Source: Kappaphycus alvarezii (taxonomy: Eukaryota > Rhodophyta > Florideophyceae > Gigartinales > Solieriaceae). Taken from it: a stretch of 64,000 nucleotides of DNA. A program made the position numbers and the translations under genes. Shown here one piece after another: positions 11,766 to 23,352 of the stretch (positions are counted from its first letter, which is position 1; each line of letters opens with the position of its first letter). Below the pieces are notes generated by a model, which saw only the letters and a program-made list of their open reading frames with translations, was not told where the DNA came from and searched no databases. Location of the stretch: positions 930,001 to 994,000 of the forward strand of contig NADL03000005.1 in assembly GCA_002205965.3 (NCBI GenBank), read 5' to 3'.

Positions 11766-13054
11766 AGTATTAGTAACTTTATGGCACTAGTCACGAAATG
11801 AACAGCGATCGAACGCTAATGTCATATGCGTCTGTACAGTGTCTACAGTAGGAATGATGCAAAGTGCTTTCTGAGGCATGTCGCCGTAGAAATGACAATA
11901 CGTAATCTCTGCCAGCCTTTTGTGCGGCGTGGTGTACGTTTATCTTGTTCCTGACGACTAGCCGCCTTAAGGGCAATATTGACGAAGATTTGACTTCTGG
12001 CAGCCCTTCACAGGTATTTACGGTGGTTTCCAAATCACCGAGTTACCAGGAGTACGCCACACAGCTGCAATCCAAAACAGATGAGTCCTTAAGAATAACC
12101 TCATCACCGACATACGCAGAGCCAGGAACTTATCTCTAGTTCAAACTGAGTCTGTGCGGTACACTGAGTGGTCCGCTTACTCGGCTAGGAGCTACCGTGA
12201 TATACCACGTCCGGCACGGGCAGTAAAGGGCTCAACGGAATGGACATAGCGAGAGGCGACCACATGACACCACTGAGGCATTGGTAGATGCGTCGACGAT
12301 TCACACTGTCGGAAGTTTGGCTCTGGCGAGCTCTGCGGGGGATGAATTTGCCTACTAGTTGGTTAGTCGCGAGAGCGGAGTGTATTGCACCTCAGATCGA
12401 ATGCGACTGGGAAAAGTCGCGGTCTGGGTAGTCGGAAGGGGACGTCAGGCGACGTGTGAGCTTACGTTCCAGGTTCTGAGCTTGTCGCGCAGCTATCGGA
12501 CGCCATCCTAGTACCGTCAAGTACTAAGCCAATGAAGTACTACTGTACGTGGCGTATGTCTCCGTCGCCAACAGCTAATGCCCTGGACCCCGCTACTACA
12601 TCTAGTGTGGTGTAACTCACTACCTGTATGGTTCAGTTTTTTGAACATATTAAAAGATTCCCCCTCCTACTGCACCTATCATAATATCCTGTAGTGCGTT
12701 AAACTCAAACTGGTGTCCGTTCACTCAGAAAGTCTTTTTTGGCTGGATCACCTTCACAATAGGGTGACAGCCCCGTAGTCATCTCCTCGTCACCATTTAA
12801 GGGTGATCACATCACACCAGTCATGACGAAAGAAAGCTCATCACACCGGAGAAAAGCCAAGATTGCGAAAGTACGAAAGTTTTAGCAGCTGCCGGAATTG
12901 TGTCGGTTGTTGTTAAAACTAAATTTTGTGGCCTTTGCTTACAATTTCTACAAGAAATTCCAAACTTCTAAGGTTCGCATAGTCTTATGGTAAATGTTCG
13001 AGTGAGAGACACCAGGTCTTCTGCGGCATAAGGAGGGGCCCACCTTAAAGGAGG
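11766..13054. other. no recognisable gene
   Basis: Mixed-composition sequence with short frames only. It may hold further decayed LINE DNA on the minus strand just right of 11765, but no motif can be assigned. Confidence 0.35.
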
Positions 13055-14128
13055 ATGCGGTCTGCTTTCTCGGATCAATCATGCTCCTCTTCCTCCTCAA
13101 ATGAACTACTGTCCCACCATCGTCCCCGCAGCAAGGGCCGCCTGCCTATCGTGACTTCTCTTTCCGTCCTCGCTTTCTTTCTTCTGCATTCACGCCGACA
13201 TGGAAGCGCTTTTTTGCTTCACCGGACAGAACCGCCAATCGCAGCACTGTCAACCGTCTTTTGCTTTTCCGGGTAGAGAAATTAATGGATTTGGTGCGCA
13301 GTTTTTACGACTGATTGACGCGGCGGCTTTGGCGGGGAGCTTGGGCGGAGCCTATGCTTTCAACGTGCAAGATATTGGAATTATGGGTGTGAGGTGTTTT
13401 CGCGATGGGATTGCTACTTTGAAGGGTTGCAATGTGAGACGCCACTCCATTGCCCAGAGTTGGAGGGTTTGACATCAAAACAGTTGCGAGAAACGGAATG
13501 CATAAAAATATCCACCGACAGGTCTTCCAGACTTGCCTCACAAGTGTTGCGCAACATGGGGGAGAGCGGATATAAAAGGGCGAGCGAGTTAGGAAGAACT
13601 TGTGGCGTATGAATGAGGAGACAAAAGGTAGATCAAGGAAGTTACGATCTGAGTTGGCGGGCAGATTGGGCGGCGAGTACGTTGGAGTCCACGTAAGAAG
13701 AGGAGACAAGGAACGGGAGACTGCACCAGTGGATATTGAGCGGTATGCGGAGGCAGTAATATTATTGAGCAAGGAAAAAGTGTGTGTTGAAGTGATGACG
13801 GGACTGTGGCGCAAGAGTTGCGCCAAAACTGCCGGGGAGAAGGGTGGTGGCGCTGGAAGGTCTGGGAGTGAGGAAGGGGCATCAGCAATTTGGATGGAAT
13901 AAGAAGTGGATACGCAAATATGAGGAAGTGGTAGACCTGTTGGTAGAGGTGGAAATGTTGGCGAATGCGTCTGTGTTTGTAGGGACATTTTCCAGTAATT
14001 TGGGGAGATTGTGTATACTTTAAGGGGTGGGAAAAAACGTGAAACAGGTATATCGTGTGGATGACCAGTGGGGGCAGGTGTTGCATGGAGGACATTCGGG
14101 AAGCCGTACTGTGGTGGCACAGGTGTGA
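13055..14128 (+). pseudogene. GT23-type fucosyltransferase-like pseudogene
   Basis: ATG at 13055 opens a short basic tail followed by a hydrophobic segment (LPIVTSLSVLAFFLL), as in a type II Golgi glycosyltransferase. Changing frames then give REINGFGAQFLRLIDAAALA (13200 frame), WDCYFEGLQCETPLHC (13394 frame), GGEYVGVHVRRGDKERE and a following DIERYAEAV (13600 frame), then LPGRRVVALEGLG, VVDLLVEVEMLANASVF and VGTFSSNLGRL (frame ending 14126). The HVRRGDK block and the FVGTFSSN-R block match the donor-binding motifs of alpha-1,6-fucosyltransferases of family GT23 (GDP-fucose to glycan). At least four frame changes and an in-frame TAA at 14021 make it non-functional. Introns are a weaker alternative explanation. 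It converges on the BolA-like remnant. Confidence 0.75.
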
Positions 14129-14162
14129 ATCATGTATACTGCCGAGAAAGAGGGAGGAGCTT

Positions 14163-14577
14163 TCAGACTGACAGGGAGAGAGGACGGTATATCTCAAAGT
14201 TTCTGCTACGATGCAGAGTCCTCTGCCGGTGTCTTCGTAACAAGTTCATCGACGGCGTGAATTGGCCCCTAAGATTTGCACGCATCCGTATCGATGTATC
14301 ACGCACGCAAGCAAGACGACTCTCAGTTAGTAATGGTTTCAGAGTCGCGCCGAGAGCACCAGTAAAGACATGAACACCGTGGGTGACGACATACCGACAA
14401 CTCTTCCCAAATTGTTTTGTACACTGCTTGATGGCGTTTGACGGGAGTAAGACCCTCAAATTGATGACTAACGACGGTTATGGAGACGTGAGAACCGTTT
14501 GGATCACCGTAGGTTGGGCTGACAACAAGCCTGGTTGGATTAAATGCGGCGGAGATTTTGGCTTTGACGCCACTCAT
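14163..14577 (-). pseudogene. BolA-like protein, frameshifted
   Basis: From ATG at 14577 the frame reads MSGVKAKISAAFNPTRLVVS, then GSHVSITVVSHQFEG, then VKRHQAVYKTIWEEL, the order and spacing of the BolA fold including the helix-turn-helix-like FEG...RH block. The expected end (GVHVFTGALGATLKP) is in another frame, read after about 14405, so one frame change separates the two halves. GTATGT at the switch could be a 5' splice site, which would make it an intron rather than a lesion. The initial frame is open upstream to 14814, so an N-terminal transit extension is possible. BolA proteins pair with monothiol glutaredoxins in Fe-S handling. Confidence 0.65.
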
Positions 14578-14975
14578 CACAGTATCATCGGATGATGGTG
14601 GGATGTGCACATACGGACGGATGTACATGGAGGGCCGGTGGGCGCGCAGGAGAGCGCAAGGTACAGAGAGATGACACGGAAGAGGGGATGGGAAGACGGG
14701 CGGCAAGTGTGGCAAAGGCGAGGCGCATTGTGTGGGAGAGTTGCAGTGGTGGGTACGGCAAGACAATGAAGGTGAAATGGCAGTCTGGATCCAACTCGAT
14801 GGCGCTCTTTGCATACCGCGCCAGTGGGCGCGAAGTAATTAAACTGTGATAGGGTCGTACTGCGGGGCATTGGGTGGGGAGATCACTGCACGTGGCCGAC
14901 GTGGCATACGCGGAGCCTTTTGCCGACTACAGTAGTCAGACCGGTCAATGAACAGCAGTAACACATTTTGACCCG

Positions 14976-15051
14976 TACTGTACTGTACATGGGACTGTTT
15001 TTGATCACATGGTTTATTAGCGCTGTACTGTACAGTACAGTACAGTACTGC
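14976..15051. repeat. cluster of TACTGTACAGTA palindromes
   Basis: CCGTACTGTACTGTACATGG at about 14973 and, about 45 bases on, a run of overlapping GTACT/TACAG units at 15024-15050 (CTGTACTGTACAGTACAG...). The segment is built of 5-bp staggered palindromes able to fold back. Confidence 0.7.
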
Positions 15052-15232
15052 ACCTTACTCAGCGCGTTAACCCTTTTCGCTGTCAACACCGTCCGACTCC
15101 AGAATTGGGTCGATGTGCAAATCCCTGTGTCTGCCTTTCATATGCAGGGCAAATAATTTCCCGTAACAACGCGGCGTTGCCGGAGCACATTCCTCCCTGG
15201 TAGTTTGGTCTCTTGTTCAGAACCCCTGTCGG

Positions 15233-15490
15233 CCCCTGAGGAAGGTGTCACAGGACTCTGTCTTCACCAAGTTCGTGAACGCCATTGCTACCGGTGACAT
15301 CCCAGACGCGATCTTACCTCTATTCGCTACTGCCACGTGCTGCTGCCCATCCACGCCCGGCTGGACAAAAACGTTCCATTGCCGTCGGATCGTCCCGTTG
15401 ACGCATTGTGAACAAGACCTTCTCCAGCCCCCGTCGCTGATACGAGGGACTTCCCTACCCAGTACCTTATGACGAACACCATTAAGGCTA
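15233..15490 (+). pseudogene. LINE reverse transcriptase N-terminal fragment
   Basis: The frame LRKVSQDSVFTKFVNAIATG, then DIPDAILPLFATATCCCPS..., matches the entry of LINE RT domains of the type F-V-N-x-L-A-x-G-x-(V/I)-P-x-x-(V/I)-x-P-x-(F/L)-x-x-(A/G)-x-L followed by a P-K-x-G-G-x-R-P-I block. The latter is recognisable only as degraded remains (CRRIVPLTH). Premature stops follow. Confidence 0.5.
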
Positions 15491-16101
15491 GTATGGGTGC
15501 CATTGTCTACGCCCGCAACCCCTTCCAAAAATCGCGCATTCCTCCGCAGAAATTTCCCGCTCGACGAATTCTCCCATCATAGCTTCGAAATCAGCGCGCC
15601 TCGGAGATCAGCATTTCACGATTACCGTCTACAACAACGATCGAGGCGTGCTGGCGCACAATCCGCCTCGATTGCAGCGGTCGCAACCCTCGCCCAAGTG
15701 TTCATGTGCATCGGGTGTGCACCGCGACCTGTCTCATGACCCACCCCTTTCGTCTTTCAGACCCGCAGCACCCGTCCAACGCTGCGTTGCTAGTTTAACG
15801 GCCTGCAGAAGGCATCCCACCAGTCCTACATGGTATCACCTTCACAGATCAGCCGCGGTACAAGCCAGCCTTTGTTTCGGCTGATTGTCATGTCTTCACT
15901 GTCGTTCACCCTTCCTCCATGCAGCGGTAACCGCCAGCACAACGCGGTCCCCGCCTGGGTCCGTACCGGCAAGCACTTTATGCCACCCACCCCATGCTGC
16001 CCGGCCGCCAAGCCCAAGTCCTGGTAGTCGGGTTCCTCTTTCGCCCAAGCCGCTCCCTTATCTAATTCTTCCTAACACCGTTTCTGTAGTCCCGTCCTGA
16101 C

Positions 16102-16540
16102 GTGACCTTGGCCCTCATAACCCAAACGTTTTCACTGCCTCGCCCGCAAACCTTATCAACCTTCAACGCGTGCAGCAAGAAGATATCGCAAGGGTCCACC
16201 GGAAAGATGACGAATGAGACGTTTGATCAATCCCCTCCAGCACAGCGACTCGGACATCTGCCTCCGCATCGGCAACCTCGCCGTCGGGCACAGTCCTGCC
16301 GCCTACTTCCTCACCGCCTACCCAACCAACTCTACTACCATTCTCGCCACCAACTGAGCTGCTACCGTTTGGGCTCGCTCTGTTCATTCATGGCACTGAG
16401 CTACGACCTACGGGTATCCTCCCCAACCCAGAGGGATGCCTTCGGCGCCCATCGCGTGCCCCCTCGCGTGCGACAGCATTTTGTTCTTTCCCTTCAAATC
16501 CTATTGTCGCAATGCGGCCAGCTCCTTCGCTGAGGTGCAG
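16102..16540 (+). pseudogene. possible further LINE RT remnant
   Basis: A 143-codon open frame contains TFNACSKK, resembling the A-motif neighbourhood (N-A-F-N-x-x-S-R) of the same LINE RT family. It lies about 600 bases downstream of the RT entry fragment in the same orientation. The remainder is not alignable by eye, so the call is tentative. Confidence 0.3.
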
Positions 16541-16823
16541 CTAATATTGTTTATCGAAATAAGGATCTCGACCTAGGGCCCAAATTGTTACTCAGGCGGC
16601 CTAGAAAAATTTCAAGATGGGCGCCCCTCCGTATGACCAGTCGCCTACGTGCAGGACTCATACCGTTCCTTGTTCACCGTTACGGCACCGGCAGCTGAGC
16701 GGTCTGCCGCAGAAGTTTTGTCAACTTGCTCTTGTGGAAACATAAATAGTAAAGTCAGTCCGCGAGAGTCTATTGGACCATTAGGTGCTTCCTGATTAGT
16801 ATTTTGTGTTGCACACAAAAAAC

Positions 16824-16907
16824 ATGCCAACAAGGACACCGAGTATGAGTATGAGGGTAAATTGCACAGAAAAAATGCCAACAAGGACACCGAGTATGAG
16901 TATGAGG
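16824..16907 (+). repeat. 51-bp tandem duplication
   Basis: ATGCCAACAAGGACACCGAG followed by TATGAGTATGAGG occurs at 16824 and again at 16875. The 51-bp period is a multiple of three, so the duplication stays in frame. Confidence 0.85.
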
Positions 16908-17017
16908 GAAATTGTGTATTTCCATTCTCGATTCGAGCACGATTACAGCTCCATCAAAATGGAAGTACATCGGAGCATTCTCCTCACCAAGAAGTCTCGA
17001 CGGCAGGATCACTCTTG

Positions 17018-18185
17018 ATGACGCATCGTTCCAGCACCTCTCTGTTCTCTCCACGATTTGATGCTGCCAATATGTTTCGCGTCCGTTCTCTGCCTTTTCG
17101 AAAACAATTGAGAACCCAACTCGAGAACGAGCCTTCCCTCCTCAGTATTTCTGCGATTGCGCGCCCGTGGCGACAGACGAATTCCCCGGCGAGCACTACA
17201 AGCTCCCCAGACATCTCCATTATGACTCTCTTTTTCTGCGAGCGATCAGGCCTTAATCAAGTCACTGGATTTGATCTCAACGCTTTCGATTATATCGTAA
17301 ACAAGTTTGCACCTCTCTATGCTCTTTATTCCCCGTACTCCAGCGCTGGTAAGGTAACTCGCCTTCAATGAACGGGACGAAGACCAAGGTCTCTCACAGC
17401 ATTGCAAATGTCTAGGTCTGGTGCTGACTTGGGGAAGGACTCGAGGCTCTAATTTGGCTTTGTGCATGCTGCTCAGCATGACTTAATCTGTTTGTTCGCT
17501 TTTCTTCGCATTGGAAGGCGAATACTGTTGCGGGCACTGAAAAATGATGATAACGCACCCCTCATAATGACAGCAGATAAAGAGATGCGCTTCTTTCAAG
17601 AAGCGTTTGTTACAAATTACTCTACTCTAACTGATGTTTATGCAATGGCTGAATGTTTAAAACTTTACTTGGAGCAGTCAGGATACTGCGTCATCCAAAA
17701 TATGTTCTATAATAGATGGACGCATTATCGTACCGTCGGTAATGTCTTTGTTTTTGCTTCAAATGGATGCATAATTGCGAGCGCAACAAATGCTCCGGGG
17801 GCTATTCAAGATAGTATCATAGCTGAATGGGGAAATGTACATTCCAAACTGGAGGCCTGTTATTAAGAAAACCGCAGCAGATATGTGGTGGGCTCCGCCT
17901 TTTTAAGGGACAGCACCCATTTCTTATTAAGCCGGTACAGGATCATGTGTCTTCAGGAGTAGATGCTTCAGATGTCTTGCACCTTCTACAGGCCACGTCA
18001 GCACTACAGGCATCTCAGTGGGGTATGCGCGAATCACAACGGACTTTCTCTCGCCTAAAGGACAGAATGACGTACGAACAGAGAGGCTAACGAAAGCTAT
18101 TTTTGGTTTCCATCGTTCGCTAATTCAACCTCCGGGCAAGACTTGTCTGTGTCAATCAAATCTTATCATCCTATATGTCACATGT
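17018..18185 (+). pseudogene. PIF/Harbinger-like DDE transposase, decayed
   Basis: Successive frames give VTGFDLNAFDYI...KFAPLYALYSPYSSAGK (17250-17360), CLGLVLTWGRTRGSNLALCM (about 17410), FLRIGRRILLRALKNDD (about 17505), VYAMAECLKLYLEQSGYCV then NVFVFASNGCIIAS, ATNAPGAIQDSIIAEWGNV (to 17866), FLIKPVQDHVSS and QASQWGMRESQRTFSRLKDR (to 18088), then LFNLRARLVC-like remains. This is the DDE superfamily-endonuclease transposase common in oomycetes and algae: the W-TRTRGS motif, the D in the 'DV/CD-LKLY' strand, the GA-HDS motif (here GAIQDS, histidine lost) and the C-terminal WGMR-LQ-FPRLK block. Several frameshifts make it dead. It converges on the PTG-motif ORF at 18.25-18.96 kb, its likely helper. 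Element ends were not found. Confidence 0.75.
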
Positions 18186-18249
18186 AGGCGCAGAAGCAAA
18201 CCACCTACTGTTCTCCTAAAGCCCTTAAAGGACTACGTCTTAGCAAGCG

Positions 18250-18959
18250 AGATCATGTGCATCTCCATCATTCGGTCACGTCACCTGTTCTCCTCCTCCC
18301 TCATTGCTCGATCCTGCATATGCTCCGCTGCCCTTTCCTTTCAGTCCTCCTTTCTTTTCGAACTCTCTCCGGACGCATTCCTCCCGCAGCTCCTGGCGCC
18401 GCTTTTTCTCTTCCTCAAGCTCCAAAGACCTAATCTCTTTCTCCTCATCCCGCCTTGCTTGAATCTAAATCATCTGTAACTTATAGAGCCCAATAAGCTC
18501 TGAAGTAGAGCTCTCTTCTATCTTCCTGGCACCATTTTTGTGAACCAGACGGCGTTTGGGTAGGGCCACGGCGATTTTTGGGGGTGTATTCGCGTGTTTC
18601 CTCTCATAAACGTAATCTATCCGTTCCGTAGGGTCTTGCTCGATGGAAGTAGTCTCCGATTCCTCATTACCGGACTCAAATGAGCAAAGGAGATCATCTG
18701 AGTGTTCTCCCTCCCCGATATCCGCGCGCTCTGTCATACTGTAGCGAATGCGTTTTGCCTTTTCGACATCTAGAGGGATGTTAGGGTCCCCGGTTGGAAC
18801 TTTGCGGTTGTTAAGAGAGGTAAATTTTCGCTTCAGGCTGTCCACGTAGCGGTTGTACTCTGGACACCTTTCATAAAATAGTTCCAAAAAGTTGTCTACT
18901 TCCTGCTTTGAAAAACTGGAGCCGCACATTCCGTTCATTTCCGTACCTTCTTTCTGCAC
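18250..18959 (-). pseudogene. Harbinger-associated PTG-motif protein, interrupted
   Basis: The open frame 18959-18465 carries FSKQEVDNFLELFYERCPEY (a SANT/Myb-like helix), SLKRKFTSLNNRKVPTGDP and VEKAKRIRYSMTERADIG. The 'rkF...PTG.p..P..v..AK.i' motif resembles DUF6818-type proteins that accompany plant/oomycete transposases. After the stop at 18465 the same frame continues as a highly charged helix (IQARRDEEKEIRSLELEEEK), so the stop looks like an internal nonsense mutation in a longer protein. The role would be DNA binding for the convergent transposase. Confidence 0.6.
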
Positions 18960-19560
18960 TTTCTAACTCCTCCGTATAGCCTCAGTTTGTGCCAATCCTT
19001 CGGCAGCCAACGGCAGGAGGGGAACGAAAAGTTTGTGTCGGAGGGTTGGTGGCGAACATCGGGGACAGATTACGACCTGTAGATAGTGCTGCAGCGGATG
19101 ACAGGGATGGTGGAGGAAAATGCTGCTTTACGCGCGGTTGTGTCGGGTCTTGCGTCATGGGGCTGTGTCGTAGAAGTGCGGATACGCTGCGAGGCTGGAC
19201 AGGGGTGGGGCGGGGACACTGCGCGTTCAGGATGCTGCGTGATCTGTAACTGCTAGATTGCACTCCGGAGGGCGTTGCAGGGATAGCGAAGACGGATTGG
19301 GCAACGGCGTACAGGGGAGTTCTATAATAAGATATGAAGTGGTCCATGGGGCGCGTGTTGGGCCTTGCAGGATTACGATCGCTGGGAGGTGTAGAGGGAA
19401 GGTGAGGAGGCCTGCGTAAAGTCTTGACAGCTTTGAGGCGATGTGCGGAGAAGTTGGTGCCGTCTATAAGCCAGTAGAGGTGGAGATGGGTTGAGAGGCG
19501 TGGAAGCGGCTCAGGGAATTTGTGTGATACACAAATAAACCTCGCATAGCGTTGACTGTC
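18960..19560. other. low-complexity flank of the Harbinger-like helper
   Basis: On the minus strand a P/S/T-rich open frame (19347-18982) precedes the helper ORF and could be its disordered N-terminus in another frame. No motif and no inverted terminal repeat recognised. Confidence 0.3.
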
Positions 19561-22238
19561 AAACGTGGAAGCAAAATGCGACGAAAAATTCGGTTTTTTC
19601 TGGCGGGAAGGTCCAGCAAAACTCCGAAATGGGCAGTACCAAGTTGATATTTGTGTAATCAGGAAGCAACCATTGCCTTCATATGGAGAAGATTTCGAGA
19701 GCCATTTTAGAAAAAAACATTATTTAGACACTTTTTGGCATCCCAAGTGCTCATTGAAACATTTAATTAATCGAATTTTCAATCATTAAAACGACCCAAT
19801 TATCCCATCGATTAAAAAACTTTTCGGGAATTGCAACCCTGCTCAGCGCAGAAACAGCTTTGCCTGGCGCGGAAACCTTCGATTTTCCCTTTTACTTTCA
19901 AAAAAATGAATCCACGAACCGTTCCAGGAAATCCAATTCACTTCCGTGCTTCCCTTGGTACATCAGCTGCGGAATGTAAGCCCGTGTATTGGTCGACATG
20001 GAAGACAAAACTGATCACTGAAGCCGTCATTGCCGTCCATAATGACATATTAAGTGGGCGAAGGAGGAAATAAGTACAATTAAGCTGGAAGATACGTGAC
20101 CGTCTGAATACAGTCACACTGAAGATAGTAAACTTCAAATCAGACTTACCGTCGAAAGACGTTTTGCGGAAATTTTACCTGTCAAGTGCCGAGTGAACGG
20201 AAGCAAAAAGATTCAGATGCGTCTAAATAGTCCTCGTCCACCTCGTATGGAGATTCAGATAATTCAAAGTTATATTCATCAGATGCAATTGCATTTGAAT
20301 TAAAGCTACTGTGAACCAATCAAAGCGTTTATACGGCTACTGACCAAAGATTTTCCGAAAGAGCTATAATACTATTGGATACTTTATTAATGCTTTCATC
20401 TAAGTATGTTCTCCTCGAGGATTATCGGAGTTTTAATTTCTTTTTGGGCATATTTCTGCTCCTTCATTTAAACTTTGATGCATGAATTTACAAATTATCG
20501 ATTTTTTTCCAATTTAGTTCAATTCGTTTCTTCAGGAAAGATATTGAATATTCTTTGGAGTTCTTTTGCTGGGAAGAAAGAATTTTATTTTCAAGCTTCA
20601 ATGAACTCTGAAATGAGACTGGATCTACGTGCATTTTAGTACCAAGATTTTGAATTAAAATGTCATTATAGAAAACATTTTCTTGGAGCACACTTTTGAG
20701 CCGGCGGAAAGGCCCTCGAATGACACAAGACGGTTTCTGGTGGTTTTTAAAGGTAGTCAAAGATTACTGCAGGCTATATACAACTCCAGCTTCCCATACC
20801 TCTGTGGATGAAAGTATCAGCAAATGATACGATCTTGGGGAGATTAGATCACAGAAAACTACCATATTACGTTTTTTATGGCAAAATGCCGGAAAACGTC
20901 TGCAAAAGGAAGTCATCAGCATGTGGTCATTCTAGAGTAATGGTGAGAATGGAGCTTTTGATGGAGAAAATAGGTGGCTCTTGGCGTAAATACACAGTAT
21001 TACTCTGTCTTAATACCACTCTTAAGCTTCAATCTGTTCGCAAGTGGCTAAAGGAATATCGCTTCGTGCGTGCGGATACATTTTTTTTCATCGTTTTCAA
21101 CCGCGGAATTATAGATAAAATATGGAACTGGATTTATTGGTGTAGTGAAAAATGCAGTCAGGTAATTTACGATGGTACAAAATTCCTTGAAGAAGCTGAA
21201 GGAGCGTTTATATAATATTTCCGTGGTCTTGAAGAATCTTGACACCAACAAATATTTAATGGATGTTTTGTGGATGGATACAGAACGAAATATTTCATAA
21301 CTATCTTCCATGTAACCAATGAGGTAACCAAAGGTTGCAGAGAAATAAGGGTAACTTACGAGGGCGAGAAAAGGAAAGTAAATTTTATATTGCGGCTATA
21401 GATGTTTTGGATATGTACTAAGACACGATGCAGGCAGGATAGCTTTGGAATTAAGATTAAAGTGGAAGTTAAATATGTGTCAAATAGGGCCAGTTCATCT
21501 CCCTTATTGATCACAATACTTGAATAATGGTTAATTTACAATTCTTATTTCGAGCCAAGACTCGCTCTATCGAAATCTGCTTTTTATGAGATTCTTACTG
21601 AGGTACTCATTGCAAAAAGTTTGATTTTGTCTCTCCTAGAGCATCTGAGTTCACTAAAAATGAGTTTTGACTCTGTATTGGATCTTTTGCATGGATCGGA
21701 GCCCATCTTGATGTATCAAACAAAAGGCGAATTCAGGTGATATTGAAAATACTAACACATCATACAAGGGACATCTTCAATCTTTTAAGGTAATGAAGTC
21801 GAACGTTCTTTGTTACAATTGCCGTGAAAATGGCCCCAGCAAATTTAAACGTGTCATCTTAGTACAAAATTATGTTCCCATATATGTTATGTACGCTAAA
21901 AAAACTAGATGAACCTTAATTTCTATATTAAAAGGAAAAACGACATTCTGAGTTCTATTTGTATAGCTTACTACTATTTTTGTTTGCGTTATCTTATTTA
22001 TCGAGCTATCTACTACCTGTGGCGTATTCAACTATCACTTTATGGTTTATCGCTGTCTTCCGTCTCATGTTCAAGTGGATGCCTGCTCGAGATCTAAGGC
22101 AGCAGCTTTTTCACATACAGTCGGAATTTCCTGCCTCTGATAGAGACCTACGAGAACCAAACCCACGGTCTCTGGGTGCGCAACGCTTGATTGACTCAAA
22201 CCAGGGGTCACTTCCCTAGTTACAAATACGGGAATTTG
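19561..22238. other. AT-rich region without recognisable genes
   Basis: Open frames such as 20808-21215 (135 codons) have no recognisable domain and sit in low-GC DNA. They are not called as genes. Confidence 0.4.
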
Positions 22239-22478
22239 TCATGGATTATTTAAAGCTGTATTATATTGCATCTTCCCAACGCCATTGCCGGGCGTATCTT
22301 CCGTGAAGAAGTCCTGAGCTGCAGGGTCGAGGTGCAGCTCCTCGTTCCAGGCCCTGAAATACGACCTTTTGACATACTGGTCCATCCCGCAGTAGATTTC
22401 GACGACACTCTGGTCCGTCCCCTCCCACAATTTCACCGTTGCCTCGCCGTTCAAGTATGACGTATGATCAAAGGCCAC
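22239..22478 (-). CDS. unknown protein fragment
   Basis: An 80-codon frame beginning at GTG immediately after a stop, with good amino-acid balance (GEATVKLWEGTDQSVVEIYC, then KRSYFRAWNEELHLDPAAQD). A frame just upstream on the same strand ends with LYLNVGHLVTVGNCRSTVHF and could be the preceding part of the same decayed gene. Local GC is higher than in the flanks. The family is not recognised. Confidence 0.25.
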   Translation of the reverse strand: MAFDHTSYLNGEATVKLWEGTDQSVVEIYCGMDQYVKRSYFRAWNEELHLDPAAQDFFTEDTPGNGVGKMQYNTALNNP

Positions 22479-22559
22479 TCAGGAAGTGGACTGTGCTCCT
22501 GCAGTTTCCCACCGTAACGAGGTGACCGACGTTGAGGTAAAGCTGTCCAGTCGACTTAC

Positions 22560-23240
22560 TTCCCTTGGATGTACGTTGGAAAGCAACGTGTAATTACGTG
22601 TGCTACATGTAGTCAACCAAATGAATTATAGGAAGTTACATATGTTTATGATCTATATCTCGTAAGACTGTATTGATCTTACGTAATTCACTGATTGATT
22701 TTTTGATCTGACATCGTCTTTTCGGGTCCACAAATTTGTTTGTTATCTATTTGAGCCTTCTTTTATCCCAACTGAGGGGTCCTGAATGTAGGTCTGGGTT
22801 TGAATTAATGCTACTGTGTGATACGTGATTTTCTGCGGTGACTGGATGGCTGAGATTTCGTCAAACCACTTCGTGAAAAACTCACCAAGTTGAACAGTAG
22901 TCCGGGTTTAGGTAGGTTTGTCAGACTACTCTACTGTGTACTTAAACTGATAAAAGATGAAAAATAAAGTAAAGAACTTATCACTTAGATCATACAAAGT
23001 TCATCGACTTGCTCGAAGACGTTTTCTCAATTAAAGCTTACCTAAAGCAACATACAGACCCCCGATATCAAGTTCCAACCGCTGCCCTTGGATTCCTTGG
23101 GTTCTCCTTCCATTTGTACTATCCTCATTACAGAGGGTCGCTTTTCTGGCACCGGGAGATATTCAGTACATCTATCGGAGTTTTCCGCACGCATATCAAT
23201 CGGTACATAATTTTACAATCTGTTCCTCGGTGAAAAAATA
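22560..23240. other. AT-rich, nothing recognised
   Basis: No supported feature seen. Confidence 0.4.
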
Positions 23241-23244
23241 TGCT

Positions 23245-23352
23245 TTTTTCGCACATGTCGCTGCACATGGCCGATGGGCCACTCGCTTGGCTCTTAGCTA
23301 GCAAATTATTCGTATCTTGCAGCGTAATTCATTCATACTAGTATTGTAAAGT
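23245..23352 (+). repeat. LINE 3'-end fragment
   Basis: CATGTCGCTGCACATGGCCGA, then CTTAGCTAGCAA, TCTTGCAGCG and ATTGTAAAGTTA parallel 32262-32355 (TGTCGATGCACGTGGCCGA, CTTAGCTAGCAA, TCCTGCAGCG, CATAAAGTTA) in order and spacing. It is therefore a solitary 3' end of the same LINE subfamily, severely 5'-truncated. Confidence 0.65.

Noticed and set aside
13305..14120. 271-codon minus-strand open frame
   Set aside because: It is the antisense shadow of the GT23 pseudogene, whose plus-strand motifs are clear; the minus translation is P/S/T-rich without domains.
20808..21215. 135-codon plus-strand frame
   Set aside because: No recognisable motif; similar-length frames on the other strand overlap it in the same low-GC DNA.
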